From the NCBI GenBank assembly GCA_947495775.1, contig CANMAQ010000014.1:62001-126000 (forward strand): a stretch of 64,000 nt of DNA, read 5' to 3'. Made by a program: the position numbers and the translations under genes. Each line of letters opens with the position of its first letter. The stretch's first letter is position 1. The notes under the pieces were generated by a model. The model saw only the letters and a list, made by a program, of their open reading frames with translations, did no database searches and was not told where the DNA came from. Below, piece after piece: positions 55,515 to 63,690 of the stretch. Origin of the DNA: Jejuia algarum (lineage in GTDB: Bacteria; Bacteroidota; Bacteroidia; Flavobacteriales; Flavobacteriaceae).

Positions 55515-55868
55515 TTATGCAGTAACCTCTGGTTTATGCAAACTCACTACAATTAAAACGGCAATACCATTCATCCAATAGTAAGAAGCGTCTAGACCTT
55601 TAAATGAGAAGATAAAAGGTGCTATGATAAATACGACTGCCACTAAAAAGTCGACAATTAAATGTATTTTATAAGATACTACTTTAATGAGCCCTAAATG
55701 ATGATCTGTTAATATTGTTAATATTAAAGCGGCTATTCCTGTAACTACAGATAATTGTAGTGCTAAAGGGTTAGAGCTGCCTAGGCCTAGAAGAAAAGGG
55801 AGTACTATTAGTGCTATAGCTACTGGATAATCTAAAAAGGCGTGTATTCTCTTGGTTACAAATTTCAT
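55515..55868 (-). CDS. SPW-like four-helix membrane protein
   Basis: 117 residues with four membrane spans arranged as two similar halves: FLDYPVAIALIVLPFLLGLG and IVDFLVAVVFIIAPFIFSF are clearly repeats of each other (a tandem two-helix unit typical of SPW-repeat proteins). It is the last gene of a three-gene operon, 30 bp after the YHS gene. No function is established. Confidence 0.65.
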   Translation of the reverse strand: MKFVTKRIHAFLDYPVAIALIVLPFLLGLGSSNPLALQLSVVTGIAALILTILTDHHLGLIKVVSYKIHLIVDFLVAVVFIIAPFIFSFKGLDASYYWMNGIAVLIVVSLHKPEVTA

Positions 55869-55898
55869 GATTTCTATATTTTTTAGTGATTTATTTTA

Positions 55899-56372
55899 TT
55901 AATTGTGTGTTTTACTTAATTTCTCCCAGTTTTTATCGGCTACTTTTGTTAATTTCTTGTGATTGTTTTCTGCCAACCATAATTGTTTCGCATCTAACTC
56001 TACATTGTTTAAGTACAGGTAGTATTTGCCGTCTTCTACTATGAATTTATTAGGGTCTACTCTAAATTTTGCGCCTGCGTAAATACCAAAGGCACAGAAG
56101 CCTCCAAATTGTGGTTCGTACTTAGCTGGGTTTTTATCGAAGGCAGCCTTTTGTGCTGCAGAGGTAAAGTAATAGTTTACTTTATTATACTCCGACTTAA
56201 AGTTTTTGTGACCTCTCTGTGCTAATCCTAAATCTAAATACGATACGGGGCTATAGCCTTGTAAGGCAATGTTACTGTTGTCTATGTTATTGGCTTTGTT
56301 GTCTTGAGCAAATGTTAGTGTACTCATTACTAATGCTAATCCTAAAAGTGCTGTTTGTATGAAATGTTTCAT
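55899..56372 (-). CDS. Exported YHS-domain protein
   Basis: 157 residues. The signal peptide ends near TFAQ (residue ~23). The YHS domain includes ALQGYSPVSYLDLGLAQRG, the YFTSAAQKAAFDKNPAKYEP segment, and FGGFCAFGIYAG, with Cys in the expected metal-binding place. YHS domains often bind copper or other metals. It lies between the SnoaL-like and SPW-like genes (47-bp and 30-bp gaps). A periplasmic location is likely. Confidence 0.85.
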   Translation of the reverse strand: MKHFIQTALLGLALVMSTLTFAQDNKANNIDNSNIALQGYSPVSYLDLGLAQRGHKNFKSEYNKVNYYFTSAAQKAAFDKNPAKYEPQFGGFCAFGIYAGAKFRVDPNKFIVEDGKYYLYLNNVELDAKQLWLAENNHKKLTKVADKNWEKLSKTHN

Positions 56373-56419
56373 GATTTTGTTTTTTTATGTGTGTTTTAAT
56401 TCTTTTTAATGTGTTGTAC

Positions 56420-56773
56420 TTATTCTGCGTTAAAGTATTCTTCTTGAATCACTTTGCCTTCGTCATTCCAGATTCTACGAATGATTTCGTGCCAGTAGAT
56501 CTTACTGCCATCTTTCATATCGAAATCGAAGGTGAATTCTGAGGCGGATACATTTCCGTCTACTATAGAGTGGTGATGTGTAATTCCGTTTACTTTGGCT
56601 ATGGCGCCTGCGAAGCCTTCCATTTTAGCAATCATTTCTGCTTTGCCTGCGGTGCCTCCGTTTCCGTAATCGGAGGTGTTGACTTCTTCTGCAAAAAATT
56701 CTTTTACGGCGTCTACAATTGCTCCTGTTGAAACTACAGCGTCTATACGTTGTACTTGTTCTTTGATAGTCAT
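56420..56773 (-). CDS. SnoaL-like/NTF2-fold protein
   Basis: 117 residues from the ATG at 56773 (MTIKEQVQRIDAVV), preferred over a longer in-frame start because it precedes the conserved fold. It has FAEEVNTSDYGNGGTAGKAEMI, HHHSIVDGNVSASEFTFDFDMKDG and WNDEGKVIQEEYFN, of the SnoaL/NTF2-like type. It is cytoplasmic and the first gene of the operon with the YHS and SPW-like proteins. Function is unknown. Confidence 0.8.
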   Translation of the reverse strand: MTIKEQVQRIDAVVSTGAIVDAVKEFFAEEVNTSDYGNGGTAGKAEMIAKMEGFAGAIAKVNGITHHHSIVDGNVSASEFTFDFDMKDGSKIYWHEIIRRIWNDEGKVIQEEYFNAE

Positions 56774-57294
56774 CTTTTTTGTTTTTTTTGTTTTGTTATT
56801 TGTATACTGCAAAGATGCAGCAGTATTAAAGTTATTATGCTACAAAAAAAGGACTACGAATTGTACTTTTTTATTTGAAGTTTGTAACCCTCGTTTTGAC
56901 TCCTGTTTAAAGACACTTGAAAGAGGCCAAAATTCATTGCTCATATAACCAATGAATGAAGCAAGGTGCACAATATAAACTCTAGTCAAAATACTTTTAT
57001 AGAATGCTTCAAAGGGGCTTATAGAAGAGGACTTAATAATTACATTTTTGAAAATTTAGATCAGAGCATAAACAACAAATATGAATGGAAGATTATAACA
57101 ACCATAGATCTCACGATAGACTAGAAAAATTATACCCATAGAATATGCAACATTTAATTCTTCTGTGGCTAATTATAGAAGAATTAAAAATAATAACTTT
57201 ATAGAACATTAGACTCATAAACAGTTCTAATTAGAAGCTCACACATTAACGTAAACACATTCTCTTTTAATCACTAAAAAAGTATAGCAAACCG
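56774..57294. other. Gene-free stretch upstream of the SnoaL operon
   Basis: 521 bp. On the minus strand, a near-consensus -7 element (CATCTTTG) lies about 40 bp upstream of the SnoaL start. A short plus-strand frame with a GTG start around 56968 (NTFIECFKGAYRRGL) lacks support and is not annotated. Nothing else is recognised. Confidence 0.4.
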
Positions 57295-57471
57295 ATGACT
57301 ATTATCTTTTCTCTATTCATAATATTCTTGATTTTTTATATAATAGACAAAATAGGTTATGAACACATAAACATCCCAGAATGGTTAGACGGAATATTGA
57401 GTATTGCTTTTTTTATTTTTCTCATTTTAGCTTCGGTATATGTTTTCATAATGGCAAACTCACTATTCTAG
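57295..57471 (+). CDS. Small two-helix membrane protein
   Basis: 58 residues, ATG 57295 to TAG 57469-57471. Two hydrophobic segments, IIFSLFIIFLIFYII (about 3-17) and ILSIAFFIFLILASVYVFIM (about 34-53), flank a polar turn with EHINIPEWLDG. No family is recognised. The balanced hydrophobic/polar pattern makes it a plausible small gene, but no neighbour supports a function. Confidence 0.4.
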   Translation: MTIIFSLFIIFLIFYIIDKIGYEHINIPEWLDGILSIAFFIFLILASVYVFIMANSLF

Positions 57472-57758
57472 ATGAATATATAAAATACAGTGTCTTATAC
57501 ATCTCATTTACGCCTAACACATCTAATGGGTTTTTAGCCTGAAAACGACTCTACCCCATACAAGACCTATTTATTTTGTTTGAGTTTTTAAAAGTCGCCT
57601 TTCCTTTAGGTAAAGTGGTGAATCTGTCAACATAAACTATTGCTACTGTCCTATCGGCACGCCATACTTTTAGTTGTTATAAAACGTTTATTTTAATCGA
57701 GTTATATTTTTTTCATTCATTTAGAATGGTGTATATTGCCCCCCCGAAAAAATAAACT
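57472..57758. other. Upstream region of the MATE gene
   Basis: This region of about 290 bp carries the MATE gene's promoter and leader. A run of seven C residues lies just before the ATG at 57759. No gene or clear operator is recognised. Confidence 0.4.
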
Positions 57759-59126
57759 ATGGAAAATAAGATTCAGCTCGATAAGGATTCAATACGACCA
57801 TTGTTTTTTAAATATTATATTCCTACCCTAACAAGTTTATTGTCAATTACTCTCTATCAAGTGATAGATGGTGCTATTCTTGCAAATTACGTAGGGAAAG
57901 AAGGAGTAGCAGCCGTTGGAATGTTTGGGACGATAATTACAGTCTTTATTGCATTTGGTCTAACATTGGTTATAGGAGGAGGGATTTTAATTGGAAAAAA
58001 TATTGGTGCTGGTAATTATACGAAAGCCCAAGGGGTTTTTCAATTTACGACTACTCTTGCTATAGTATTTGGTCTTATAATACTATTATTAACTCCTTTT
58101 ACAGTAAGTTATATCGTTTCTTTTTTAGTTGGTAATTCTGAAAGTGAATTATTCGACAAAACCTTAGATTATATGTTCTGGGGATTCATGTGGACACCCA
58201 TTTTTCTTTTGCGAATGATTTTAGGAAATGCGATTAGTCATGATGGTGCGCCAAAGGTAACTAGGAATGCTTCTATTTTTGGAGTAGTCGTAAATATCAT
58301 ATTAGACATATTACTAATTATTGTATTTCCATTTGGTACAGAAGGCGCTTCAATGGCTACTGGTGTTTCTGTTTTATTATCAGCATCTTATCTGGTTTTT
58401 TATATCAATAAGGAGAAAGGACATCTAAGAATTCGAAATTATAAATTTACACTTAAATTAAAGGAATGGAAAGAATTACTTAATTATGGGGTTCCATCGT
58501 TTGTCTCTGAAATCTCTTTTTCCATTGGTTTACTATTGATTAATATGAGGTTGGCTCAATTTGGAGCTGTTTTTGTTTCTGTTTTCGGTATCGTTAATTA
58601 TTTGAGTTTCATTTTTCTGAGACTATTTACAGCAGCTATGATTTCTACATTACCTATTATGTCTTTTAATATAGGCGCAAAATTACCAAATAGAGTCCTG
58701 GGTGTTTTAAAGTTTTCTCTTTTGTTTACTTTCGTTCTTGGCATTGCAGTTGTGTCTTTAGGCTTTCTAATCCCCGAGTTTCTTGTTACACTATTTTCGG
58801 GTTCAGAATCGGAAGCGTTTAAAAAAATGGCCTCAGCCTCATTAGGCTTATTTTTCCTTTTTTTTATAGTAGCAGGCCCTAATTATATTCTTGGTGCTTA
58901 TCTTCAAAGTATTGGTAAATTGATTCCATCAATTATCTTAAACTTACTTAAAGGATGTATCTTAATACTTATACCTTTATTTTTAATCCCTGATTATTTA
59001 GGTGATGACAAGGAATGGATATGGCTCTCACGTACTTTTGCAGAAGTTTCTGCTTTTATTCTGGTCTGTTTTTATATACTTAATCGTCGTGATGCCTTTT
59101 TTAGTGATAAGGCAATATTGAAGTAA
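57759..59126 (+). CDS. MATE-family multidrug efflux transporter
   Basis: 455 residues with 12 predicted membrane helices. Family signatures are ADGAILANYVGKEGVAAVG-like (VIDGAILANYVGKEGVAAVG), GGGILIGKNIGAGNYTKAQ and TLPIMSFNIGAKLPNRVL. MATE proteins export drugs or metabolites using Na+ or H+ gradients. No regulator gene is adjacent. It is monocistronic. Confidence 0.92.
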   Translation: MENKIQLDKDSIRPLFFKYYIPTLTSLLSITLYQVIDGAILANYVGKEGVAAVGMFGTIITVFIAFGLTLVIGGGILIGKNIGAGNYTKAQGVFQFTTTLAIVFGLIILLLTPFTVSYIVSFLVGNSESELFDKTLDYMFWGFMWTPIFLLRMILGNAISHDGAPKVTRNASIFGVVVNIILDILLIIVFPFGTEGASMATGVSVLLSASYLVFYINKEKGHLRIRNYKFTLKLKEWKELLNYGVPSFVSEISFSIGLLLINMRLAQFGAVFVSVFGIVNYLSFIFLRLFTAAMISTLPIMSFNIGAKLPNRVLGVLKFSLLFTFVLGIAVVSLGFLIPEFLVTLFSGSESEAFKKMASASLGLFFLFFIVAGPNYILGAYLQSIGKLIPSIILNLLKGCILILIPLFLIPDYLGDDKEWIWLSRTFAEVSAFILVCFYILNRRDAFFSDKAILK

Positions 59127-59185
59127 TTTTGTTGATTACATTAGATAGTTCAATAACAAATAATCTAATCTGTGATGGTTTCTAC

Positions 59186-59280
59186 TTAAAATTGTGACCG
59201 CCCTCAAAAGGGATAGCCTTCGAACTTTATAAAAGGGGATACCTTTCTTACACTATCAAAATTTCATGCTATTTTAAACT
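59186..59280. repeat. Imperfect direct repeat, left copy (flanks accessory island)
   Basis: Contains TTAAAATTGTGACCGC (59186-59201), then a block TCAAAATTTCATGCTATTTT (59256-59275). Both have counterparts at 60513-60528 (identical) and 60578-60597 (19 of 20 bases). The pair brackets the transposase remnant and HEPN-like gene in the same orientation. The repeat resembles an attachment-site duplication or the ends of a mobile unit. Confidence 0.7.
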
Positions 59281-59286
59281 GATTTT

Positions 59287-59448
59287 ATGATAAAAACTAC
59301 AGAAGTCATGCAGTTCTCAGCAATAGCTTACAATCTTAAAAAACACCTGAAATTCACTCAAAAAAAGGTGAAAAGCAGTGCAAGATGCCTGTTTTTGTAT
59401 GCACGCTACAGAGGGCAAATTCTAAGCCTCCTTAAATATAGATGTTAG
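59287..59448 (+). pseudogene. Transposase C-terminal remnant
   Basis: A 53-codon frame reads MIKTTEVMQFSAIAYNLKKH followed by LKFTQKKVKSSARCLFLYARY. The FSAIAYNLKK(Y/H)LKFT pattern is typical of the C-terminus of IS1182-type transposases in flavobacteria. No upstream DDE domain is found, so only the tail is left. It marks past insertion and deletion at this site. Confidence 0.6.
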
Positions 59449-59515
59449 ATAAGGAAATAAAGCTAAAAGATCCCTTAGAACACTCTATTTAAAGCCATTT
59501 TTAGGGAAATTATGG

Positions 59516-59527
59516 CGTTGTGCAACG
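59516..59527. repeat. Short palindromic CGTTG-TG-CAACG
   Basis: Positions 59516-59527 form a 5-bp stem with a 2-nt loop, CGTTG TG CAACG. It lies just before the left inverted repeat of the HEPN-like gene. Similar CGTTG/CAACG core elements flank many small hypothetical genes in flavobacteria. Confidence 0.4.
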
Positions 59528-59534
59528 GTTACTG

Positions 59535-59550
59535 TTGTTGTAGCTAGTGC
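59535..59550. repeat. Left inverted repeat of the HEPN-like gene
   Basis: TTGTTGTAGCTAGTGC (59535-59550) is the reverse complement of 60227-60242 with one mismatch. It overlaps the gene's stop codon, so the repeat pair bounds the gene exactly. Confidence 0.75.
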
Positions 59551-60230
59551 TTTTTGTTTTTCAATTTCGTTATTTTATTTTCTAATTCTTTCAATATTCC
59601 GAAAACATTTTCAAAATATTCAAAAGCCTTTTCTTTTGAGTTATTTTCTTGTAACATTTGAGCAATGGCTGGCGAAAACTTTGGAATAATTGTCGGGTTA
59701 GGAATATCCAAAGGTTTTCCTTCTTTCAATTTGTTTTGAACGTCACTTATGTTAAACATAAAACCAGTAAAGTCATTGTCGTTCTTAATCACTTTAGAAA
59801 CTTCAGCGTGCGAGTAAGGATTCCTAAACTCATTTTTCACATTCATTAGATAATCGTGCTGTTCAGTCGTGATTAATTCCTTTTCCAATGCTTTTTTTAA
59901 TGAATTATACAATGTCAACCCATCAAATTCCGATTCGCTTTCCTTCAACTTTTCTTTATAATTTTCGAGGTCAGAATAGTCATAGTTAATAGTATGTAGT
60001 TTTATCAATGCTAGTTTAATCATTCTTTCCATAAAATGATTAGTACTAAATATACTTGATTGATAAAGTTCAAAAAGTTGGCAATTTAAAATCTCAACTT
60101 TGAGTTTATTTAACTCACAAAATTCCATAAATGAATGAGAATAGAAATCTTTAAGCTGATTATAGTTCTTTTTAATCAACGCTGAAAAATATTCCGACTT
60201 CTGTTTAATCTTGTGATTCATTTTTTGCAT
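59544..60230 (-). CDS. HEPN-like protein in a mobile cassette
   Basis: 228 residues (Met4, MNHKIK, is an alternative start). It is helical throughout with the HEPN RNase signature R-x4-H in FRNPYSHAEVSK (Arg136, His141). No other motif is recognised. HEPN proteins are often toxin RNases of TA or abortive-infection systems. Here no antitoxin gene is adjacent. Start and stop codons lie inside a 16-bp inverted repeat pair. The region is flanked by longer direct repeats, which suggests horizontal movement. Confidence 0.6.
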   Translation of the reverse strand: MQKMNHKIKQKSEYFSALIKKNYNQLKDFYSHSFMEFCELNKLKVEILNCQLFELYQSSIFSTNHFMERMIKLALIKLHTINYDYSDLENYKEKLKESESEFDGLTLYNSLKKALEKELITTEQHDYLMNVKNEFRNPYSHAEVSKVIKNDNDFTGFMFNISDVQNKLKEGKPLDIPNPTIIPKFSPAIAQMLQENNSKEKAFEYFENVFGILKELENKITKLKNKKH

Positions 60231-60242
60231 TAGCTACAACAA
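60227..60242. repeat. Right inverted repeat of the HEPN-like gene
   Basis: GCATTAGCTACAACAA (60227-60242) is the reverse complement of 59535-59550 with one mismatch. It includes the gene's ATG. Confidence 0.75.
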
Positions 60243-60245
60243 TTG

Positions 60246-60271
60246 AATAACATGCATTAGTGCATGTTATT
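60246..60271. repeat. Strong hairpin just upstream of the HEPN-like gene
   Basis: A perfect 11-bp stem, AATAACATGCA (60246-60256) with TGCATGTTATT (60261-60271), has a TTAG loop. It lies next to the right inverted repeat. It could be a recombination site, an RNA element or a promoter-side operator. Confidence 0.7.
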
Positions 60272-60477
60272 TACACTATAAAGCTAATCCATTTTTTATA
60301 ATCTTCAAATGATTTATAATAACATACATGTAATTTTATGTGTTTTATTAGAGCTATGACCTAAAAACGCTTACATGAAAAATAACAATCAATTGTGAAT
60401 AGATGAAAATTTCAAACCATCAATCCACTCATAACATGCCCACTACAACAAAAAGCACAAGTCAAGGTAAAACAAAA

Positions 60478-60510
60478 AAACCGCTTCAAACATCTCGTTT
60501 AAAGCGATTT
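60478..60510. terminator. Terminator-like hairpin inside the island
   Basis: AAACCGCTTCAAAC (60478-60491) and GTTTAAAGCGATTT (60497-60510) form a 14-bp stem with two mismatches and a 5-nt loop. A-runs on the left give T-runs on the minus strand. There is no gene directly upstream on that strand, so its role is unclear. Confidence 0.55.
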
Positions 60511-60512
60511 AA

Positions 60513-60602
60513 TTAAAATTGTGACCGCGAAGGGACAGAATTCGAACTTTTTGAAGAACGATATCTTCCAAATACTCTCAAAATCTCATGCTATTTTGAG
60601 CT
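60513..60602. repeat. Imperfect direct repeat, right copy
   Basis: Right counterpart of 59186-59280: TTAAAATTGTGACCGC at 60513-60528, TCAAAATCTCATGCTATTTT at 60578-60597. Between them lies GGGACAGAATTCGAAC, which resembles the TpsiC arm of a tRNA read on the other strand. No complete tRNA fold could be assembled by eye. Confidence 0.7.
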
Positions 60603-60862
60603 TATAATAGCATATCAAAAGCCCTATTAATATCCCGAATTAAAGTAGATATTGAAAAACAAATTTTAATGTGATGGTTATTTACAAAATCTTCAATTAT
60701 TAATATTACCTTCAAAAGGAGCAGATTCGTTACGAATTACAACAATTTTTTTCCCTATCATCTTTAGTTCTAAAAAAGTATTCTATTTTTCAAATCAAGA
60801 CCCAACCACAATCAATTTAAAAACAATTAACTACGCTTCTAAATAGCAAATATTCGACGAGT
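60603..60862. other. Gene-free stretch before the Crp/Fnr unit
   Basis: 260 bp of AT-rich sequence between the island's right repeat and the Crp/Fnr-type operator. Nothing is recognised. Confidence 0.4.
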
Positions 60863-60876
60863 GTAACTTATGTTAC
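60863..60876. promoter_or_regulatory. Palindromic operator upstream of the Crp/Fnr gene
   Basis: GTAACTTATGTTAC is a perfect inverted repeat (GTAAC-N4-GTTAC), the type of site bound by Crp/Fnr-family dimers. The identical site, in reverse complement, lies at 63677-63690 upstream of the MBL gene. It lies about 50 bp upstream of the small membrane protein that precedes the regulator. Confidence 0.6.
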
Positions 60877-60925
60877 CAACGCTAATTGTAAAATCTTCTA
60901 TTTTTACTGTAAATTACTATTGTTG

Positions 60926-61102
60926 ATGTTTAAAAAAACAAAATACCCCCCTTTTTCTTATAGTATAGTAGAGACTTTGTTTGTAGCTGTAGTTATTTTA
61001 AATTATATTTTGGAGAAACTATCACTCCATACCTCAAATGGTATAGTAGTATTCGTGATTATTCTTGTTTTAGTATTACCAATAATCTACACATTATCTT
61101 AA
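60926..61102 (+). CDS. Small membrane protein in the Crp/Fnr unit
   Basis: 58 residues from ATG 60926 (MFKKTKYPPFSYSIVETLFV). Two hydrophobic segments, VETLFVAVVILNYILEKL (about 14-31) and GIVVFVIILVLVLPIIYTL (about 39-57). An in-frame TTG two codons upstream is less likely. It lies between the operator and the regulator gene, suggesting co-transcription. Function is unknown. Confidence 0.5.
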   Translation: MFKKTKYPPFSYSIVETLFVAVVILNYILEKLSLHTSNGIVVFVIILVLVLPIIYTLS

Positions 61103-61172
61103 ATAATCTGGACAATTATGTTTATACCATATAAAAAGGAGGCTATTAACACATACAAATTACACCTACAGG

Positions 61173-61805
61173 ATGGTTCAAGAACTAAAGAATAGTTATG
61201 GGCATCTTTTTGAAGATGCACTAATTAACGACATTATACAAGTTGGCACTTACAAAGAGGTCTCTGCTGGGGACAAAATGATAGAAATAGGCGCTTATAT
61301 TAAAGGCATGCCTCTACTCGTTTCTGGTGCTATCAAGATACTTCGAGAAGATAAAAATGGAGACGAGTTGCTCTTATATTACTTAGAAAAAGGAGACACC
61401 TGTTCTATGACAATGTCCTGTTGTATGGGCCAAACCAAAAGTGAAATTAGAGCTATAGCCGAAACAGATACCAAACTCATTATGGTTCCAATACAAAAAA
61501 TGGAATTATGGACATCTAAATACAAGTCTTGGAGAAATTTTGTTTTCGAAAGTTACCACAACAGGTTAAATGAAATGCTTCATACTATGGATAGCATAGC
61601 CTTTGATAATATGGATGAACGGCTTCTTAATTATTTAAAAGAAAAAGTTCGTATTAACAAGGATAAAACCATTCGGAATACACATCAAGAAATAGCATAC
61701 GAGTTACATAGTTCTAGGGTGGTCATTTCTAGATTGCTTAAAAAACTAGAAAATATGGGGCGCATTAAACTTCATAGAAATTACATTGAAATCCTAAATT
61801 TATAA
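61173..61805 (+). CDS. Crp/Fnr-family transcriptional regulator
   Basis: 210 residues. The N-terminal cNMP-binding-like beta-roll has GAYIKGMPLLVSGAIKILRED and YLEKGDTCSMTMSCCMGQ, which holds a group of cysteines that might respond to redox or sulfide. The C-terminal winged helix (about 165-210) has NTHQEIAYELHSSRVVISRLLKKLENMG, the typical Crp recognition helix, and ends in LHRNYIEIL. It is followed at 66 bp by a SulP transporter. Autoregulation through the palindrome at 60863-60876 is likely. Confidence 0.88.
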   Translation: MVQELKNSYGHLFEDALINDIIQVGTYKEVSAGDKMIEIGAYIKGMPLLVSGAIKILREDKNGDELLLYYLEKGDTCSMTMSCCMGQTKSEIRAIAETDTKLIMVPIQKMELWTSKYKSWRNFVFESYHNRLNEMLHTMDSIAFDNMDERLLNYLKEKVRINKDKTIRNTHQEIAYELHSSRVVISRLLKKLENMGRIKLHRNYIEILNL

Positions 61806-61871
61806 TGTTAGGGTATGTAACGTTTATTTAAATAGAAGCATACAAGTCTCTTTATAGCAACTAGTCCATCT

Positions 61872-63614
61872 ATGTTAAAAAAGTACTTTCCAATATTTTC
61901 TTGGTTTGAAGATTACAAAAAAACTTATATCTCTGGAGACCTTTCGGCAGGCATTACTGTAGGCATTATGCTTATACCTCAAGGGATGGCATATGCTATG
62001 ATAGCGGGATTACCTCCCGTTTTTGGGTTATACGCTGCATTAATACCTCAAGTGGTATATGCTATTATGGGAACTTCGAGGCAATTAGCCGTAGGCCCCG
62101 TTGCAATGGATTCTTTACTTGTAGCTTCTGGATTGGGGGCACTTTCCTTATCTAGTATTGAAGAATATAGTGCTATGGCTATTTTTTTAGCATTATTAAT
62201 GGGAAGTTTTCAATTTTTTCTGGGTTTATTTAGAATGGGATTCCTAGTCAATTTTTTATCTAAACCTGTAATAAGCGGATTTACTTCCGCAGCAGCAATT
62301 AGTATTGGTTTAAGTCAACTTAAACATGTATTGGGTGTTGCTATTAAAAACAGTCATCAAATTCACATTTTTTTGCAAAATATTCTCCAATCTATCAATC
62401 AAGTAAATTGGTATACCATTGCAATAGGTATTACTACAATAGTAGTAATTAAAGGAATAAAAAAAATAAACAAACAAATTCCGGCAGCTTTGATCGCCAT
62501 TGTTTTGGGTATTTTATTAATCCAGCTTACTAAATTAAACACTTTTGGAGTAAAGATAGTTGGAGCAGTTCCTGAAGGTCTGCCTGATTTTGCAATTCCA
62601 TCAATAGACTATTCCAAAATAGCGGAACTAATTCCCATGGCATTAACCCTAGCACTTATTGCCTTTATGGAAGCTATTTCTATAGCTAAAGCTGTAGAAG
62701 AAAAACACAATGATTATGAAGTTGATGCTAATCAAGAACTCATCGCATTGGGAATGTCTAATATGGTAGGTGCTTTATTTCAATCCTACCCAACTACAGG
62801 TGGTTTTTCAAGAACAGCTGTAAACGACCAAGCAGGTGCTAAAACGGGGGTTTCATCTCTTATTAGTGCTGTTATAGTTGGGGTTGTATTATTATTTTTA
62901 ACACCATTATTTTACTATTTACCTAATGCTGTCCTTGGCGCCATTATTATGGTTGCTGTTTTGGGATTGATTGATTTTAACTACCCGCTTCAATTATTTA
63001 GAAACAGAAAAGATGAGTTTTTTTTACTCGTAGCTACTTTTTTAATAACCCTTTTTGTAGGAATTAAAGAAGGGATTCTATTGGGCGTTTTAATGTCTTT
63101 GTTAATATTAGTTTACAGAACGGCACTACCCCATATAGCAATATTAGGCAGAATAAAAGACACTCATTATTTCAAAAACACAGAACGATTTTCTACGCAT
63201 ACCGAAGTTAATGACAGCATCTTAATTATCCGTTTTGATGCACAATTATTTTTTGCAAATAAAGATTTTTTCAAAAAAGAACTCTACAAAAATATCTTAC
63301 GAAAAGGGGCCGCCTTAAAAACGATAATCCTCAATGCGGAATCTATTAACTATATTGATAGTAGTGCTGTATATATGCTCAAACAAGTATTGGCAGATTT
63401 AGAAAATAAAGGAATTCAATTCCTTTTTTCTGGAGCAATAGGTCCCGTGCGGGATATTTTATTCAATAGTGATCTAACAAACAGTATTAAAAAAGAGCAC
63501 CTTTTTGTGACGACAAAAGAAGCTTACGACTATAGCCTTAAACCAACGAATAAAACAAAAGAACAAGAGATAATCACATTACAAAACAAAAACTTCAACT
63601 CGTTAAAAAACTAA
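61872..63614 (+). CDS. SulP-family anion transporter with STAS domain
   Basis: 580 residues. The membrane part (about 1-420) has GITVGIMLIPQGMAYAMIAG and the conserved VGPVAMDSLLVASG and QSYPTTGGFSRTAVNDQAGAKT segments. The C-terminal STAS domain (about 440-560) has INYIDSSAVYML. SulP proteins carry sulfate, bicarbonate or other anions across the inner membrane. Adjacent Crp/Fnr regulator and MBL-fold gene suggest sulfate or sulfite handling. Confidence 0.92.
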   Translation: MLKKYFPIFSWFEDYKKTYISGDLSAGITVGIMLIPQGMAYAMIAGLPPVFGLYAALIPQVVYAIMGTSRQLAVGPVAMDSLLVASGLGALSLSSIEEYSAMAIFLALLMGSFQFFLGLFRMGFLVNFLSKPVISGFTSAAAISIGLSQLKHVLGVAIKNSHQIHIFLQNILQSINQVNWYTIAIGITTIVVIKGIKKINKQIPAALIAIVLGILLIQLTKLNTFGVKIVGAVPEGLPDFAIPSIDYSKIAELIPMALTLALIAFMEAISIAKAVEEKHNDYEVDANQELIALGMSNMVGALFQSYPTTGGFSRTAVNDQAGAKTGVSSLISAVIVGVVLLFLTPLFYYLPNAVLGAIIMVAVLGLIDFNYPLQLFRNRKDEFFLLVATFLITLFVGIKEGILLGVLMSLLILVYRTALPHIAILGRIKDTHYFKNTERFSTHTEVNDSILIIRFDAQLFFANKDFFKKELYKNILRKGAALKTIILNAESINYIDSSAVYMLKQVLADLENKGIQFLFSGAIGPVRDILFNSDLTNSIKKEHLFVTTKEAYDYSLKPTNKTKEQEIITLQNKNFNSLKN

Positions 63615-63676
63615 AGAGGTCAATTAATTATTTTAAACATGTAATATCGATCCTTTTTATTACATCCAGACTATAT

Positions 63677-63690
63677 GTAACATAAGTTAC
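63677..63690. promoter_or_regulatory. Palindromic operator upstream of the MBL-fold gene
   Basis: GTAACATAAGTTAC, the exact reverse complement of 60863-60876. It lies 229 bp upstream of the ATG at 63906. The repeated exact 14-bp palindrome marks a shared regulon of the Crp/Fnr protein. A second palindrome, GTAGCGCTAC, lies farther downstream (around 63797-63806). Confidence 0.6.

Noticed and set aside
56968..57124. Short plus-strand frame with a GTG start (NTFIECFKGAYRRGL)
   Set aside because: About 50 codons, no ATG, no signal or conserved pattern; left unannotated.
60513..60602. tRNA gene on the minus strand
   Set aside because: A TpsiC-arm-like segment is present but no anticodon arm, D-arm or matching acceptor stem could be assembled. 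It is noted only as a possible att-like remnant.
59127..60602. Complete insertion sequence
   Set aside because: Only a 53-codon transposase tail remains, with no DDE domain and no matching terminal inverted repeats of an IS.
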